This document shows, piece by piece, positions 45,098 through 56,095 of a DNA stretch of 64,000 nt. Below the pieces are notes generated by a model. It was not told the DNA's origin and did no database searches. It saw only the letters and a list, made by a program, of their open reading frames with translations. This stretch comes from Symbiotaphrina buchneri (lineage: Eukaryota; Ascomycota; Symbiotaphrinales; Symbiotaphrinaceae). Within the stretch, counting starts at the first letter, position 1; every line of letters begins with the position of its first letter. Position numbers and translations under genes: made by a program. The DNA lies in the NCBI GenBank assembly GCA_001599915.1, contig BCIG01000004.1, positions 558,001-622,000 on the forward strand. The letters run 5' to 3'.

Positions 45098-47988
45098 ATG
45101 GCTTCTGCCCAAGGAGATGGACCTGGTACAACACCTCTCACGGGGCCAATTGTAGAGTGGGACTTGTCGACTCTTTTGGGTCCTACTGGCGGCAACCGAT
45201 CTTCTCAGTCCTCTCTCCCATCCAGACTTAGGCACGGTACAAGCTACGAGAGAGTTGTCGCCGAGGATGTGTCTGAAGTTTCTAGAAGGGACTCGATTCA
45301 AGAAGATCGGGATATATCAGATACATCTCAGCGAGAGGCTGTCGACACTGATATACTCAGCAACACCTCCACAGGCAGAGCCAGAATTGTTTCGATTCCG
45401 CCGCGATCGCCGGCCTTGACGAAGAGCCCAGAGGTCCCTCATTCGGCTGATCCACTGCTTTCTCCTGGATTTCCCCGTCGAGATTCAGGCTACGAATATG
45501 CTGGAGCTGCGGCATCGTGGGAAGCACCTCATAGTCCACCACTCCGAAAGCTCGGTAATCATGGGCATCGGCCTCCATCACTTCAATCATTCCAGACCTC
45601 AACTGCAGACTCGCAAAGATTCGATCATCAGAACAAATTATCAAACTCCAGGGTACACTCTACTGTAGACGGTAAGTCACTTTCACCCGTTTGAACTAGG
45701 GATGATAGGTTCATGAATGTTGCCGTCTTAATCTGCTGGACCGTATCTGATAGGTCTTGATCATGGCACTGACTTCAACAGATTCAAGTCCGCCTGCCAA
45801 CTGCCCTTCCAGGAGTAACATATACAAAGGTCGCCGTAACTGGCTTTCCATAAAGATATTAATTCTGTCTATCTATTCTACCATTCTCTCCGGGATATAT
45901 CTCTTCGTTGCCATTATCAAGCCGCGTTTCGGCAGAGCCATACACTCTCAGGGATCTTTGACACCTTCCACCGCCTCGCTTTTAAGTGCTTTATTTGCTA
46001 AGACCATCGAATTATCATTTGTGACGGTCTTTGTCGCATTTCTCGGCCAGGTCCTCACCCGTAGGGCTATCAGGAAAGACTCGAGAGGCATCACCATTGC
46101 GGAGATGGTCATGCGAACTTGGATTATGCAGCCAGGTACATTGTTGACACATTGGCCTAGTGTGAAATATGCCGCCCTTAGTTTCCTGGGGATGGTCTCC
46201 TTGACGGCGACTCTTGTCGCTATGTTCTACACAACGGCTGCCAATGCATTGGGTGAGTCCTCGACACATGTACCATTCGCCAGTACTAACTGCTACCCTA
46301 GTTTCCCCGATACTAAAGATTGGTCCTTGGGAGGCGAAGTCTATGCAAGGACTTGTACAAACTGAATTCGCGAATACGGACTTTGTAGCGCAGAATTGCC
46401 AGACACCTATCACTATTAATACTCCGGGCGATCCGACCACTTTGCAAGATCTGGAAGATAACTGTCTTTCACTCGAACACGCCGGTCAAGCATTCCACAA
46501 CTTCCAGGCATACATGACGACTTGGGCTGACATTCACGGTATGGGAAACGGATCTACCGAGATGCAGAGTAGACCGAACGGGGCCGGACTGTTATATGAT
46601 AAAACTACAGTCCAAGCTGGCTGGGTCGAAATTGTCAACATCACTGCTCAATCTCTCAACCATACCAAACTCATCAATAATGTGACAATAGCTTTCCCTC
46701 ACCCTGGGGTCAGCACAGCGGCCAGGGATCCAAAGAACAACATATTACAGCCAGCAGACCTCGAGGGCTTGGGAGAATACAGACTGAACGCGTCTGTGAT
46801 TTCGTCAGCTTTGAACGTTATGTGCGTTGGCATGAACGCTACTGAACTGGCTCCATTGATATATCAGAGCTGGCATCCGGATAGACCGTCAACATGTCAG
46901 AATGGCCTGATATTGCCGCAACAATCGACTCCACGAACACCACCATCGTCGATAACATATTCGGATTCGGTTCGGCAAGACAGGCTCCCATCTTTCCGAT
47001 CCTTCCCAGCGCATACAACACAATCATGAACGTTACCATCCCGGACGCTTCCTCTGACTCAATTTATCTCCTCGGATCCGCCGGTGCTGCTTACGACTTT
47101 CCTCCTTACGTTCTTTGCGGCATGCGAGCACTTTTCTATCCCAATTGTTCGACGAGATATAGTGCCAGCTCTGTTGGCGCTACCCTTGAAGCTCATTGTG
47201 ATGATCCTGAAGACCGGTATTCCTACCATCGGAGCGTCCCGGAAATCCCTGCTCCAGATGATATGATCCAGCCTTATTGGAAAGACATTGGCAGCTTGTG
47301 GGGCACAAGCCTCTCTCTCAATGCGGGCGTGACCAGTGGGAATGCCAGCATCGCTCGAGCTCTTATGAATTTCGTACCACAGGAGAAAAACATTGGCACC
47401 AATATCTTTAAATTGAGTCCAATCCTACCTTCTATTGCGGAGGCTCTTGCAGTGTTGGCCGGCTGCACACTGCTGCTGAGCGCTCAAGGTTCCCCATTTG
47501 TCCACTACTGGGGGTGGAATACACCGTCGTTGGAACAAGGACAATATGTACGATTCAACGCTTCTCTTCAGAGCCAGGAATATGCGTCCGGTGGGGCATT
47601 TGCTTGGCAAGGGATCTTCTATGTCGTGCTGGCACTCACGTTTCTGACAAACGTACTGTGTCTAGCTAGTCTGATCCTTCGATCTGGCCAATTGACTGAT
47701 TTCACGGAGCCTCAAAATCTGTTCACCCTGTCAATCAACTCGCCGCCTAGCCAGCGCATCGCAGGCAGCTGTGGTGGCGGACCGGAGAAGGGTGAATTCC
47801 AGGTGGAGTGGTACATTGCCAAAGACGACGATGACCACATCTACATCAAGAATAGTGACAACCCACCGGGGGGGAGGACGTCAGCGCTGGAGCTTGAGCC
47901 GGAGCTGAGTTCTCTGTCTGTGGCCTACTCGAGACTGTCTTCACCTAAGACTCCAGGCAGCCGACGTTCCATTCTGGAGATGTTATAG
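45098..47988 (+). CDS. Large hypothetical polytopic membrane protein with an apparent frame break
   Basis: Exons 45098-45671, 45782-46252 and from 46302 to 47988. The N-terminal ~190 residues are disordered, Ser/Pro/Arg-rich. A membrane block follows (I-K-I-L-I-L-S-I-Y-S-T-I-L-S-G-I-Y-L; I-E-L-S-F-V-T-V-F-V-A-F-L-G-Q-V-L-T; A-A-L-S-F-L-G-M-V-S-L-T-A-T-L-V-A-M-F). A long outward region has many N-x-S/T sites and cysteines. Final helices follow (A-W-Q-G-I-F-Y-V-V-L-A-L-T-F-L-T-N-V), then a short polar tail. The layout matches uncharacterised fungal membrane proteins. Near 46874-46894 the reading moves to another frame (E-L-A-P-L-I-Y-Q-S-W into W-P-D-I-A-A-T-I-D-S-T-N); the total coding length is one base short of a multiple of three. 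An intron from TGC to the TAG at 46884 could also restore frame but would remove a conserved-looking stretch. Confidence 0.65.
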
Positions 47989-48862
47989 ACGATATCATGA
48001 CGATGCACTGAGCGTTTGCTTTTTCGGCGTATGGCTTGATGAGATGATGGGCGTCCATGGAGTTTTCACGGGCAATTATGCCGAATTTGATTCCATCCAA
48101 GCAAATGAGCTCAAGAAGTAGTGAATAACCTCGTTTCTTCCTCGCCCCTGAAGTTCAGATCTGAATCCAAATCTGTCACCATCGTGAACTGTTCGTGAAT
48201 ACTTGCTTTTTGCATCTGATCGGTACCTGACCCGGACGAGGGGTATAGTGCTAGATCTCGATAAAGTTGAAGAAGATAGACATTCACTGAAGTCGTAGAT
48301 CTGGTAGCATCGCCGCCCCTCGAGGCCAAAACTGTATAAGGCCTGCAATCTCGATGTCAAATATATATTACAATGATGTAGAATTTAGCACATGCGACCA
48401 CAGGTCAGGGAATACGACGCATCCCGTTCGCTCTGCTGAATCTAAGCCCTGAACCGACTCGTTAGTACTAAGGTCGGGGACGACTTGGGAATCCGGGTTG
48501 TTGCATGTTTTTTGTAAATTTTTTTTTTCCTTTTCGTGATTTTTCCCAGTTTTCGCAACGTGTGTTCTCTGCTTGTTTTCTATGAGTGCGAAGAAGAAAC
48601 AGTTTTGATGCCCGTATCTACAGCAGATCCTTTTTCGCTGACGTATGTGCCCCCTATACCCCTGGATGGTTGCCTAGTTGCCCATACTTCAAGTTCCCGG
48701 CACAGCCGTAACCGCACCGCCTCCGGCAACATTATAACTCATTCTGGACGGCGATGGCTGAGAACAACATAAAATTATTGCAGATAACTTCTTGACATTA
48801 GCTTCTAATTCTTCCTTCTACTAATACTTTAGAAACCAGGCCGCACCAATTGACCCTACGCG
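47989..48862. other. Intergenic, no gene seen
   Basis: 874 bases. A T-run (about 48518-48530) and an AT-rich stretch before the hydrolase start are the only features. Open frames are short. Confidence 0.45.
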
Positions 48863-50085
48863 ATGTCTGCCCTACACAATCTGCCACCCCTCCCCCTTCC
48901 CGAAGGCGTCACCTCTTCGTATATTCCCACCGATGACCTGACATACCACGTCCTCGAGGCCGGCGAGCCTCAAAAGCCCCTCCTCCTTCTCCTGCATGGC
49001 TTCCCCGAGCTTGCCTACTCATGGCGCCAAGTCATGGTCCCGCTGGCGTCGGCGGGATACTACGTCGTAGCCTTCGACCAGCGGGGCTACGGACGTACGA
49101 CTGGCTGGGACGACCGACCGTTTTCGGAGGTAGACATGGCTACATTCAGCCTCTCCGTCATTGTTGCAGATACTGTTAGACTGGTCAATGCGCTTGGGTA
49201 CAAAGAGGTGGAATGCGTGATCGGGCACGACTTCGGGGCTGTTTCTGCTACTATGTGCGCCCTGACCCGTGATGATATATTCAAAAGGTGACCATGCTCT
49301 TCCGGATCTATATCCATGATTGTCACTGATATGTCGTTTCCAGCGTCATAACAATGTCCCATACACTCTCCGGCATTCCGTCCTTCCCTTTCAACACGCG
49401 CTCCTCGCCGGCCGCTCCCAAATCCACACCTAAGGATATCCAAGCCGAACTCGCCGCCCTACCCAATCCACGCAAGCATTACAGATGGTATTACTCGACC
49501 GCTCCAGCCAACACGGACTTGAGCGAACCCAAGTCGGACCTCCACGCCTTCCTGCGCGGCTACTTCTACCTCAAAAGCAACGACTGGGAAGGGAACCACC
49601 CCGCGCCCCTGAAAGCATGGACAGCAGACGAACTAGCCAAGCTTCCATCTTACTACGTTATGCCACTCAACGCCTCCATGTGCAGCTCCGTCGCGGAAGA
49701 AATGGCCCACGAAAGCCCGGCGGACGTACAGGCCAAGTCCTCGCGCTGGCTGCCAGACTCGGACCTCGACATCTATGTGCAGGAGTTTGCGCGGACGTCG
49801 TTTCAGGGGGCCCTGAACTGGTATCGCGTGTCCACGGATCCACGCCTTCTGCGGGACGTGCAGCTCTACGCGGGGAGGAAGATCAAGGTCCCGGCGATGT
49901 TTGTTGCGGGTAAGAGTGATTGGGGCGCGTATCAGGTTCCCGGCGCGCTGGAGGCTCAGCGAGAGTGGTGTGAGCGGTTTAGAGGCTCGAAGTTTGTGGA
50001 TGGCGCGGGGCATTGGGTGCAGCAGGAGCAGCCGCGGGCGGTCGTGCTGCTTGTGTTGGATTTCTTGAAGGGTGAGACTCAATGA
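48863..50085 (+). CDS. Alpha/beta-hydrolase, epoxide-hydrolase-like
   Basis: Probable soluble epoxide hydrolase, adding water to an epoxide through an aspartyl-ester intermediate. Exons 48863-49287 and 49344-50085 (intron 56 nt); 1167 nt, 388 residues. The oxyanion loop reads L-L-H-G-F-P-E-L-A-Y-S-W, the signature HGFPE of epoxide hydrolases. F-D-Q-R-G-Y-G-R-T follows. The nucleophile elbow is I-G-H-D-F-G-A, with Asp123, which favours epoxide hydrolase over esterases using Ser. The cap region holds R-W-Y-Y and A-L-N-W-Y-R-V, where the epoxide-activating tyrosines of the family sit, and the catalytic His is in G-A-G-H-W-V-Q-Q-E-Q-P. The start has no signal peptide, so cytosolic. A MITE lies 120 bases past its stop. 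Confidence 0.88.
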
Positions 50086-50204
50086 GTCCGTATATGAGCA
50101 GTTACTGGCGGAAGGCCTACGTGGTGGGTAATGATCCGAGAAGCGCGCATACTGAGCGCAGAAGTGTGCATAATGTTTAATTAAATGTATGCGGTAAGAG
50201 AAAT

Positions 50205-50256
50205 GCTAATCGGTAATGGCACGCCCCTGTTTCTGGTTACCACACGCCCCTCTCAT
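50205..50256 (+). repeat. MITE left terminal inverted repeat
   Basis: Pairs with 50618-50669 on the other strand; begins GCTAATCGGTAATGG and ends CCCCTCTCAT. Five mismatches in 52 positions. Confidence 0.92.
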
Positions 50257-50617
50257 CTACAATCTACATCGTATCATATCTATCCGCATATCTCATTCAT
50301 CCGCATCGTCTAGTATCTATCTGTCCGTATATCAGCATCGTACCCAGTCCAAATCGTATCTCATCTATCCGGTTAATCTCCGTGACAGACAGATTGATCA
50401 ACCAATAACCTGATCCAGGGCGACATATGTCAGATCTATCTGTAAATCTACATCGGATCGTATCTTATCATATCGTATCTATGTGGTTTATCTCTGTGAT
50501 GGATGGACTGATTAATCGATCAATTAAGGTAGTCAAGGGCGCCTCTTATATATCATGTTCACAAATCTATCCGTATATCAAAGTGGGATTAGTCTGTACG
50601 GTCCACGCGTTTTTTGT

Positions 50618-50669
50618 ATGAGAGGGGCGTGCAGTTACCAAAAACAGGGGCGTGCCATTACCGATTACC
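50618..50669 (-). repeat. MITE right terminal inverted repeat
   Basis: Reverse complement begins GGTAATCGGTAATGG and ends CCCCTCTCAT, matching the left arm except at five positions. Confidence 0.92.
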
Positions 50670-50862
50670 AAGAGAAATATTGGAGAAATAATGCATATAG
50701 GTGGACCTCGCTAAGATGTTCTGATCAATTTCCATTAATTGAAGCTTTTGCATCCAAGACGCCGTTAATCTCTAAGATAGATAAAAGGACTATGACGCCT
50801 CAACAACCAAGGATCTTTTCCTGAAACAAAATGCATCATTAACTCACGGGGACCAGGCCGTC

Positions 50863-53356
50863 TCAATGCATGCTCCATCCGTGATTTCCCACATTCAATG
50901 GCGGCCAAGCTACTTGTTGGCCTGTCCCCGCGTCTCCAACGACCATGTCCTGCGCCCCTCCGTTTCTTTTGAACTCATCAATCAGGCATGTAAACGGCGG
51001 ATAATCGGTTCTCGTCCACTCCGGGCAGACAGGTGCCGCCACGGGAGACTCCTCGCTTTCCATCGTCAATGGCGCCAGGTCCGGCAGCAGGCTCCCATCT
51101 GCGAGTCCCGCAATGCCATTCTCCCTCTTGAAATCATCTAGCCAGGCTGGGTCATCGGCGGTCGTCTGGTTCCACGAGTCCCGGTCGCGGAACACTATCC
51201 AGCGGGCTTCGTCCTGCAGCTCCACATCGGTGGGAATGTGTCCTTGTGCCATAGCGCCGCGCACGTATTCGCCCAGCATACGTCCGAGCACTACTTTGCA
51301 GAAGACGTTCCCATTGCCATCGCTGGGTGTGGATAGCGCCCGGCGGCGTTGTCGGCGCGGCGCACTCTCCTTGATGTCAAGCGAGGCCAGGGCTTCAGGG
51401 GAAAGCTGGGGCACGGCCGAAGGATTGGCTTTTACTTGAGCCGGATTTGCGGAGGACTGTTGAGGTTTGTAGTTGTTGTGGAAGGCGATGTGCATCCTTG
51501 CCGTTGCTGGGTCGAGTTCAAGAAGCTCAAGGACATGAGGTTCCAAACCCCAATCGCCCTTCCAGTCAAACATAGTACAGCCGGACCTGAAATGTGCGGA
51601 CAAGTGATCGACACGCTGCTGCCATGTCGTGAAGATTTTCTCCTCCGTGCCACGGGCTGGGCCACAGAAGCCACAACGCGTCCTGATGTCCGTTATAGAT
51701 CTCTTCCAGCTTTCCATGCTGACATCAAACTTGCAGGAATGCATCAGACGGAGGTGTTGTCGAAGATGGTCCTTCCGGTAGAATGTCCGCTCGGTATGGG
51801 GCTTCTCTTGACAGGCACTGAAATTATGCGTTTCGAGATGGTCTTCATCAGGGTCAATGGCATTGCAGAAGGCGCATATATTGCCAGCTGGCATGCGAAT
51901 TGTCGCTCCGTGCGGCGCACATGTCCATTTTTCAAGTGACAGATGGAGTGACTTTTCATGGCGTTGCCAGTCGTGCTTCGTCTTGAAGGTCTCCGTGCAG
52001 AATGTACACTGGAAAGGGCGTGAGGAGTCATTATCTGCTGATCCGACGCTGTTCCGGGCAGAGATGCGGCGTCGGCGTCTCTTCTCCCGTGGGACAGAGC
52101 CGAATGATCGTCTCGAGGAATGATTGGAGAAGACGGACCCAAACGAGAGGTCGGAGTTCAAGGATCCACTTGAGAGGCGCGACTGTCCACTGCTCACTGA
52201 TGGGGCTCTGAACTGTGAGAAACTCGACTGCGAGCTGCTGTCTTGATGGTGTTCCGCCCAGCTACTGGAATGTGAGGAGCTGCCTTCCCCTCCAGGGTAG
52301 TATGACGTTGTGGCCAAAGCATTGGCAATGGCGGAGACCGAGGCCGGTTCGTGTTCAGGTGGAGAAGCCTTCCAACGATCCATAGGGCCCAACTCGGCAT
52401 ATGATGGCTTGTTGACAGGGAAGTCGATCGGCATCGTCTCATCCATCATAGAAGCGGCACGACGAGGAACTGGCACCTTGCCTCTCCGGCGAGCGTTAGC
52501 TAACCAATTGGCGATTTGGCTGGTCTTCAGACCCGTCTTTTTCTTCAGATCGTCTTTCTGCTCCTCAGTGGGGTAAGGATGCGTGGCGTTAGCTGCAAGC
52601 CAGTCTTTTAAGGTCTTGACAGCAGCACGAGAGAAGCGTGCTGCTCCTTTTCGTGACTGAGAGTCACGGGTAGCTTCTGCAAAAGTGGTCGGGAAGGGTT
52701 CGAGGGGCCCGAAGGCTCGTCCGCCTTCATCAGCGTCTTCAGTCGCGCCAATCTCAGAGACTTCCGAGATCTGCAGATTCATGGCATTCTGCTCAGGTGG
52801 TTGCCTGTCGAATGTCAATGGTCGTCGTCCGAGTGAGTGGACTTGGAAACAGAGCAAAGAGGGTTGAGGAAAAAGATTCGTTGATATCATGATTGAAAGG
52901 GAGAGGACTCTTGGCCCAGCCTACGATGACACAGTCATTTGGAAAGATGCATCAAGCTCAAAGAAAGATTTGCTGAGGAGGCTAAAGTAGACTGGACACT
53001 CACAGACTGCATGTCCTGAACAGGGAAATACAGGACGAGCATCGGGCACTCTGATAATCGACAATGAAGCATCGAAGCTGTCGCTCGCGACAATAATCAC
53101 AGGGCTTCTTAGCAAGTTGGTAGCCCCCCTGCATACGCACACTGTCATCTGCATAGGCGGTGATGCCTTGCTGCTCCATGGAAGCAGTATATGAATCGTG
53201 GAATTCATCGGCAACTTCAAGCAGTAGATCATCATCAATTGTGTTCATGTACGGTGTGACCGGACCGACAGAGCTCGGAAGAGACAGATCTTGATAGGTG
53301 TCTGTCTGCGGATGAGAATCGCCATGTGAGGCTTGATCGAAGTCAAAGAATTCCAT
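50863..53356 (-). CDS. Transcription factor with Zn2Cys6-like, homeodomain and C2H2 domains
   Basis: Nuclear DNA-binding regulator; targets unknown. Exon 1 runs 53356 to about 53004, starting M-E-F-F-D-F-D-Q-A-S-H-G-D. It ends in a C-x2-C-x6-C pair-like cluster: P-C-D-Y-C-R-E-R-Q-L-R-C and C-S-S-C-I-S-L-F-R-T-C, resembling Zn2Cys6. The large exon runs from about 52815 (or an earlier acceptor near 52910) to 50863. It carries a TALE-type homeodomain (F-S-R-A-A-V-K-T-L-K-D-W-L ... I-A-N-W-L-A-N-A-R-R-R) and a basic run (R-E-K-R-R-R-R-R). A C2H2 finger follows (F-Q-C-T-F-C-T-E-T-F-K-T-K-H-D-W-Q-R-H-E-K-S-L-H) with further His/Cys segments (H-L-R-Q-H-L-R-L-M-H-S-C). The exact intron border is uncertain: two donors and two acceptors fit. 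The rest is Ser-rich or acidic. Confidence 0.87.
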
Positions 53357-54156
53357 TGTAAAAGTCCAGTCACAAGGGACGGTTATGGACAGGCGGCTGC
53401 CCTTCACAGTGATTTGATCCACAAAAGGGCGCTTTTTAATATATTATATTACAACTGGAAGAGTGAGATATTAAGACAGAAGAGGAATGAGAGATGGAGA
53501 TGATATTCCTCCACCACTGCGGAGTATAGGTAATCAATCCATCAGCCAGTGCGCACCAGTCAGCCCCGGGGATGGACTGTGGTGTGGGATGACTCTCGCG
53601 CCCTTCAATTGACACGCCCTGGGCCCGAACGGGCTTAACGCCTTCTGGCAAGACAAGATGATGCCTGAGCGACACTCGCACAACCAATCAACAGCCGCGC
53701 CATGGCCGGTGGTCGGCATCAACCGAACGACGCCTGGGGAAAACGGGCAACTGCATCCCAATATTTGACAAACGAAAACGAGACGGTACAGGAGCACTGT
53801 CAGCTTCTCCAGATACTATGTTGTCGATAATCCCATCTCTGCGTTCCAAGATGCAATTGATTCCCAGAGTTTCACTTGGAGGAACCATTTCTGGTCCTTA
53901 ACACCTTGTCCCTTGGGGAGAGTTGACTTAATCTTACATCAGCAGAGTTTCAACAGTCATACTCAAAACGTTGAATAAATGGATAAATGCGAATGCCCCG
54001 ATGCAGAACACGTCAACATATAGGCAGGCGTATAGGCACTAGTTCATGCACGTTATACTTGCAAATAACGTTTTACTGGACTAGAATCGTACAATTCGTG
54101 AATATAGCTGGACCAGATACTTTCCTCCCCATATGCCGAACCCACATAAAACCCAT
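53357..54156. promoter_or_regulatory. Upstream region of the transcription factor gene; 3' flank of the aldolase gene
   Basis: 800 bases. No coding-like frame. The part nearest 53357 should hold the regulator's promoter. A short AT stretch (TTTTTAATATATTATATTACA, about 53431-53451) lies 75-95 bases upstream of its start and could act as a TATA-like element. Confidence 0.4.
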
Positions 54157-55144
54157 TTACAACAGGTAATCACCATTCGTCTCCTTATGAATGACATCAA
54201 AGGCAGGCTTTCCACCAAACCAGCCTGATCCAGGGCCGCCAATGGTCTTGAACGTCTTCACCGCTTCATCCTCCGGGATCTTCTTCGTCGCGCCGGCTGC
54301 ATCGGCCAGCAGCTGTGCCCTGCAGCTCTTCTCTAGGGCCAGGAACCAGAAGACGGCCGCCTCGACGGTCTGGCCAACTGTGAGGATGCCGTGGTTCTGC
54401 AGAAGCGCGGCCTTGGCGCCACCAAGCGTCTCCGCAATGTGGATGCCTTCCTCTTCCTCGAGCACCACACCGTGGAAGGAGTCGTACAAAACGTGATCCT
54501 TGGGGTGCATTAGTATCTAATGTTGACGTTTCAGAGAGGCCAAAGTCGCTTACATTGTGGAAGGCGCAGGAATCTTGAGTGATGGTGTCGAGCTTCTTGC
54601 CCAAAGTTGAGAAGGCACGCCCGTACATGGAGTGGCTGTGTGCCGCGCACATGACATCCGGACGAGCAACATGGACTGTCCTGTATTAGCTTCCACTCAG
54701 ACCAGGACCAGGGGTTCAAAGAAGATCTGTCTTACTAGCATGGTGAATCATGAAAGCCGCAACATTGAGCAATCTCGTTTCTCCACCCTCGATAACCGTC
54801 CCATTCTTGTCAACACGGATGAGGTCGCTCTTTTTCATCAACGAGAAAGCAATGCCAAAGGGGTTGACCCAGAAGGTCTCGGGCTCGACAGGATCCCGCA
54901 GGGTGATGTGGCCCGCAACACCCTCGTCGAAGCCTTCCTTGCCGAAGATGCGGAAGGCTGCAGCGAGCCGGCCTTTGAGATACTCCCGCTCCTCGTATTT
55001 GTCGTCAAACTTGGGCGGCGAGGGCATCACCTGGCGGACGGGTCCCTTTCGGCCAGCGAGAGAGCCCTGGCCGGCTTCGAGCCTGATGTTTGCGATTTGC
55101 GGGGTAACATCGGACTCGGTATATGTAGCGGTTGGAGGCGCCAT
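54157..55144 (-). CDS. Class II aldolase/adducin-domain protein
   Basis: Member of the zinc-dependent class II aldolase/adducin fold; a sugar-phosphate aldolase or epimerase activity is possible, substrate unknown. Exons: 55144-54736, 54675-54554, 54498-54157; 873 nt, 290 residues, the size of fungal single-domain members. Zinc-ligand patterns: G-H-I-T-L-R-D-P early, A-A-H-S-H-S-M-Y-G (H-x-H) in exon 2 and L-L-Q-N-H-G-I-L-T-V-G in exon 3. The line F-W-V-N-P-F-G is typical of the family. The end reads F-D-V-I-H-K-E-T-N-G-D-Y-L-L. The start at 55144 (M-A-P-P-T-A-T-Y) is chosen over an in-frame ATG 48 bases upstream. Many fungal members are annotated only by this domain, so I give no pathway. 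Confidence 0.88.
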
Positions 55145-56095
55145 TGTTATTGATGTAGTACGATAGATAGAAGCAATAACAAACGGTTTCAATTGAAATG
55201 AAGGATAGTTCTTTTCTTTTCAATCGACGCCAATGTAAAGAGATATCGGCAACCTCGCGGGAATTGGAAAAGCGAGGGGCGAAACTACCTTATATCCAGA
55301 TAGACGCCTACCCGATACGATAGATAAGAGGCAGGGACGGCATTGAGGGGTCCGCAGCTCGCCCGATACCGAATGGCGCGCATTTCCGTCCGTTCCCCTC
55401 ATTGCCCGCTTCCTAAGGGAGAACAAGCGGCCGATCCAACAACAATGCTAGCCGTCTCAAGCCTTAGGTCAACAAAGTGCCCGCCAATAAGAATGCCAGC
55501 GTCTCAAATTACCAGCGTTGACCACCCTCCATAACTGAATAATTGTGGCTGCACTGCAAACAGTTGCCCGACGACGGGCACCTGTATCTTGTGCAGCCGA
55601 GGCCAGGGCAATAATTGTACCGATCTACCGAGTGGGCAAATTGTTCGTCGACACCGTGTTGTATGAGGTAAGTAGCTACCTACCTTACCTGTGACTGATA
55701 AAATATAGTGATTACTTATTGATTATGTATCCTACTTCGTATAACGCCATGCGAGAGATGTTTGCGCGACAATGTGGGGTTGCATTCAGATCGATTTGCG
55801 GGGAAACAGGGTCGCGTCAGCCATGGCAGGCCTGAAGCGGAAGCTTTCCGTGGGTGCCTTATGATACGCAAGAATGTCTACAGAAATTGTGCTTCATGAA
55901 ATCAATTCAATAGAAGCTGCGGACACCGTTGCGCCTCGAGCCTAGGCTTCAGCGACATCACGAACCAAACACTTATGTTTGAAAGACCTGCCAGCAGATA
56001 TTAAGAAATTCGAGGAGAATCGACGATTATACACCCCGGGAGGCCATATGCCACAACATCTGATATTAAAGGGTCTCCACTGGGTTTGTTGCTGC
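55145..56095. other. Intergenic, no gene seen
   Basis: 951 bases, promoter side of the aldolase-like gene and 3' flank of the PLAC8 gene. Small open frames only. Short AT-rich patches near 55690-55740. Confidence 0.45.

Larger units (their letters stand above)
50196..50678. mobile_element. MITE with ~52-bp inverted repeats and 9-bp target duplication
   Basis: The element spans 50205-50669 (465 bp) and is bounded by perfect 9-bp direct repeats AAGAGAAAT (50196-50204 and 50670-50678). Its ends are inverted repeats: 50205-50256 against 50618-50669, 47 of 52 bases matching, with a shared run TAATCGGTAATGGCACGCCC. Each arm itself contains two related sub-repeats (GGTAATGGCACGCCCCTG and a diverged GGTTACC-ACGCCCC form). 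The interior has no coding frame and holds an imperfect duplication of about 100 bp (about 50354-50450 and 50473-50570). A 9-bp duplication points to a Mutator-like transposase acting in trans (inference). It sits between convergent genes, so probably neutral. The intact duplication and small arm divergence suggest a fairly recent insertion. Confidence 0.9.

Noticed and set aside
53688-53888. 66-codon minus-strand frame upstream of the transcription factor
   Set aside because: No splice path into the regulator and no coding signature; treated as promoter DNA.
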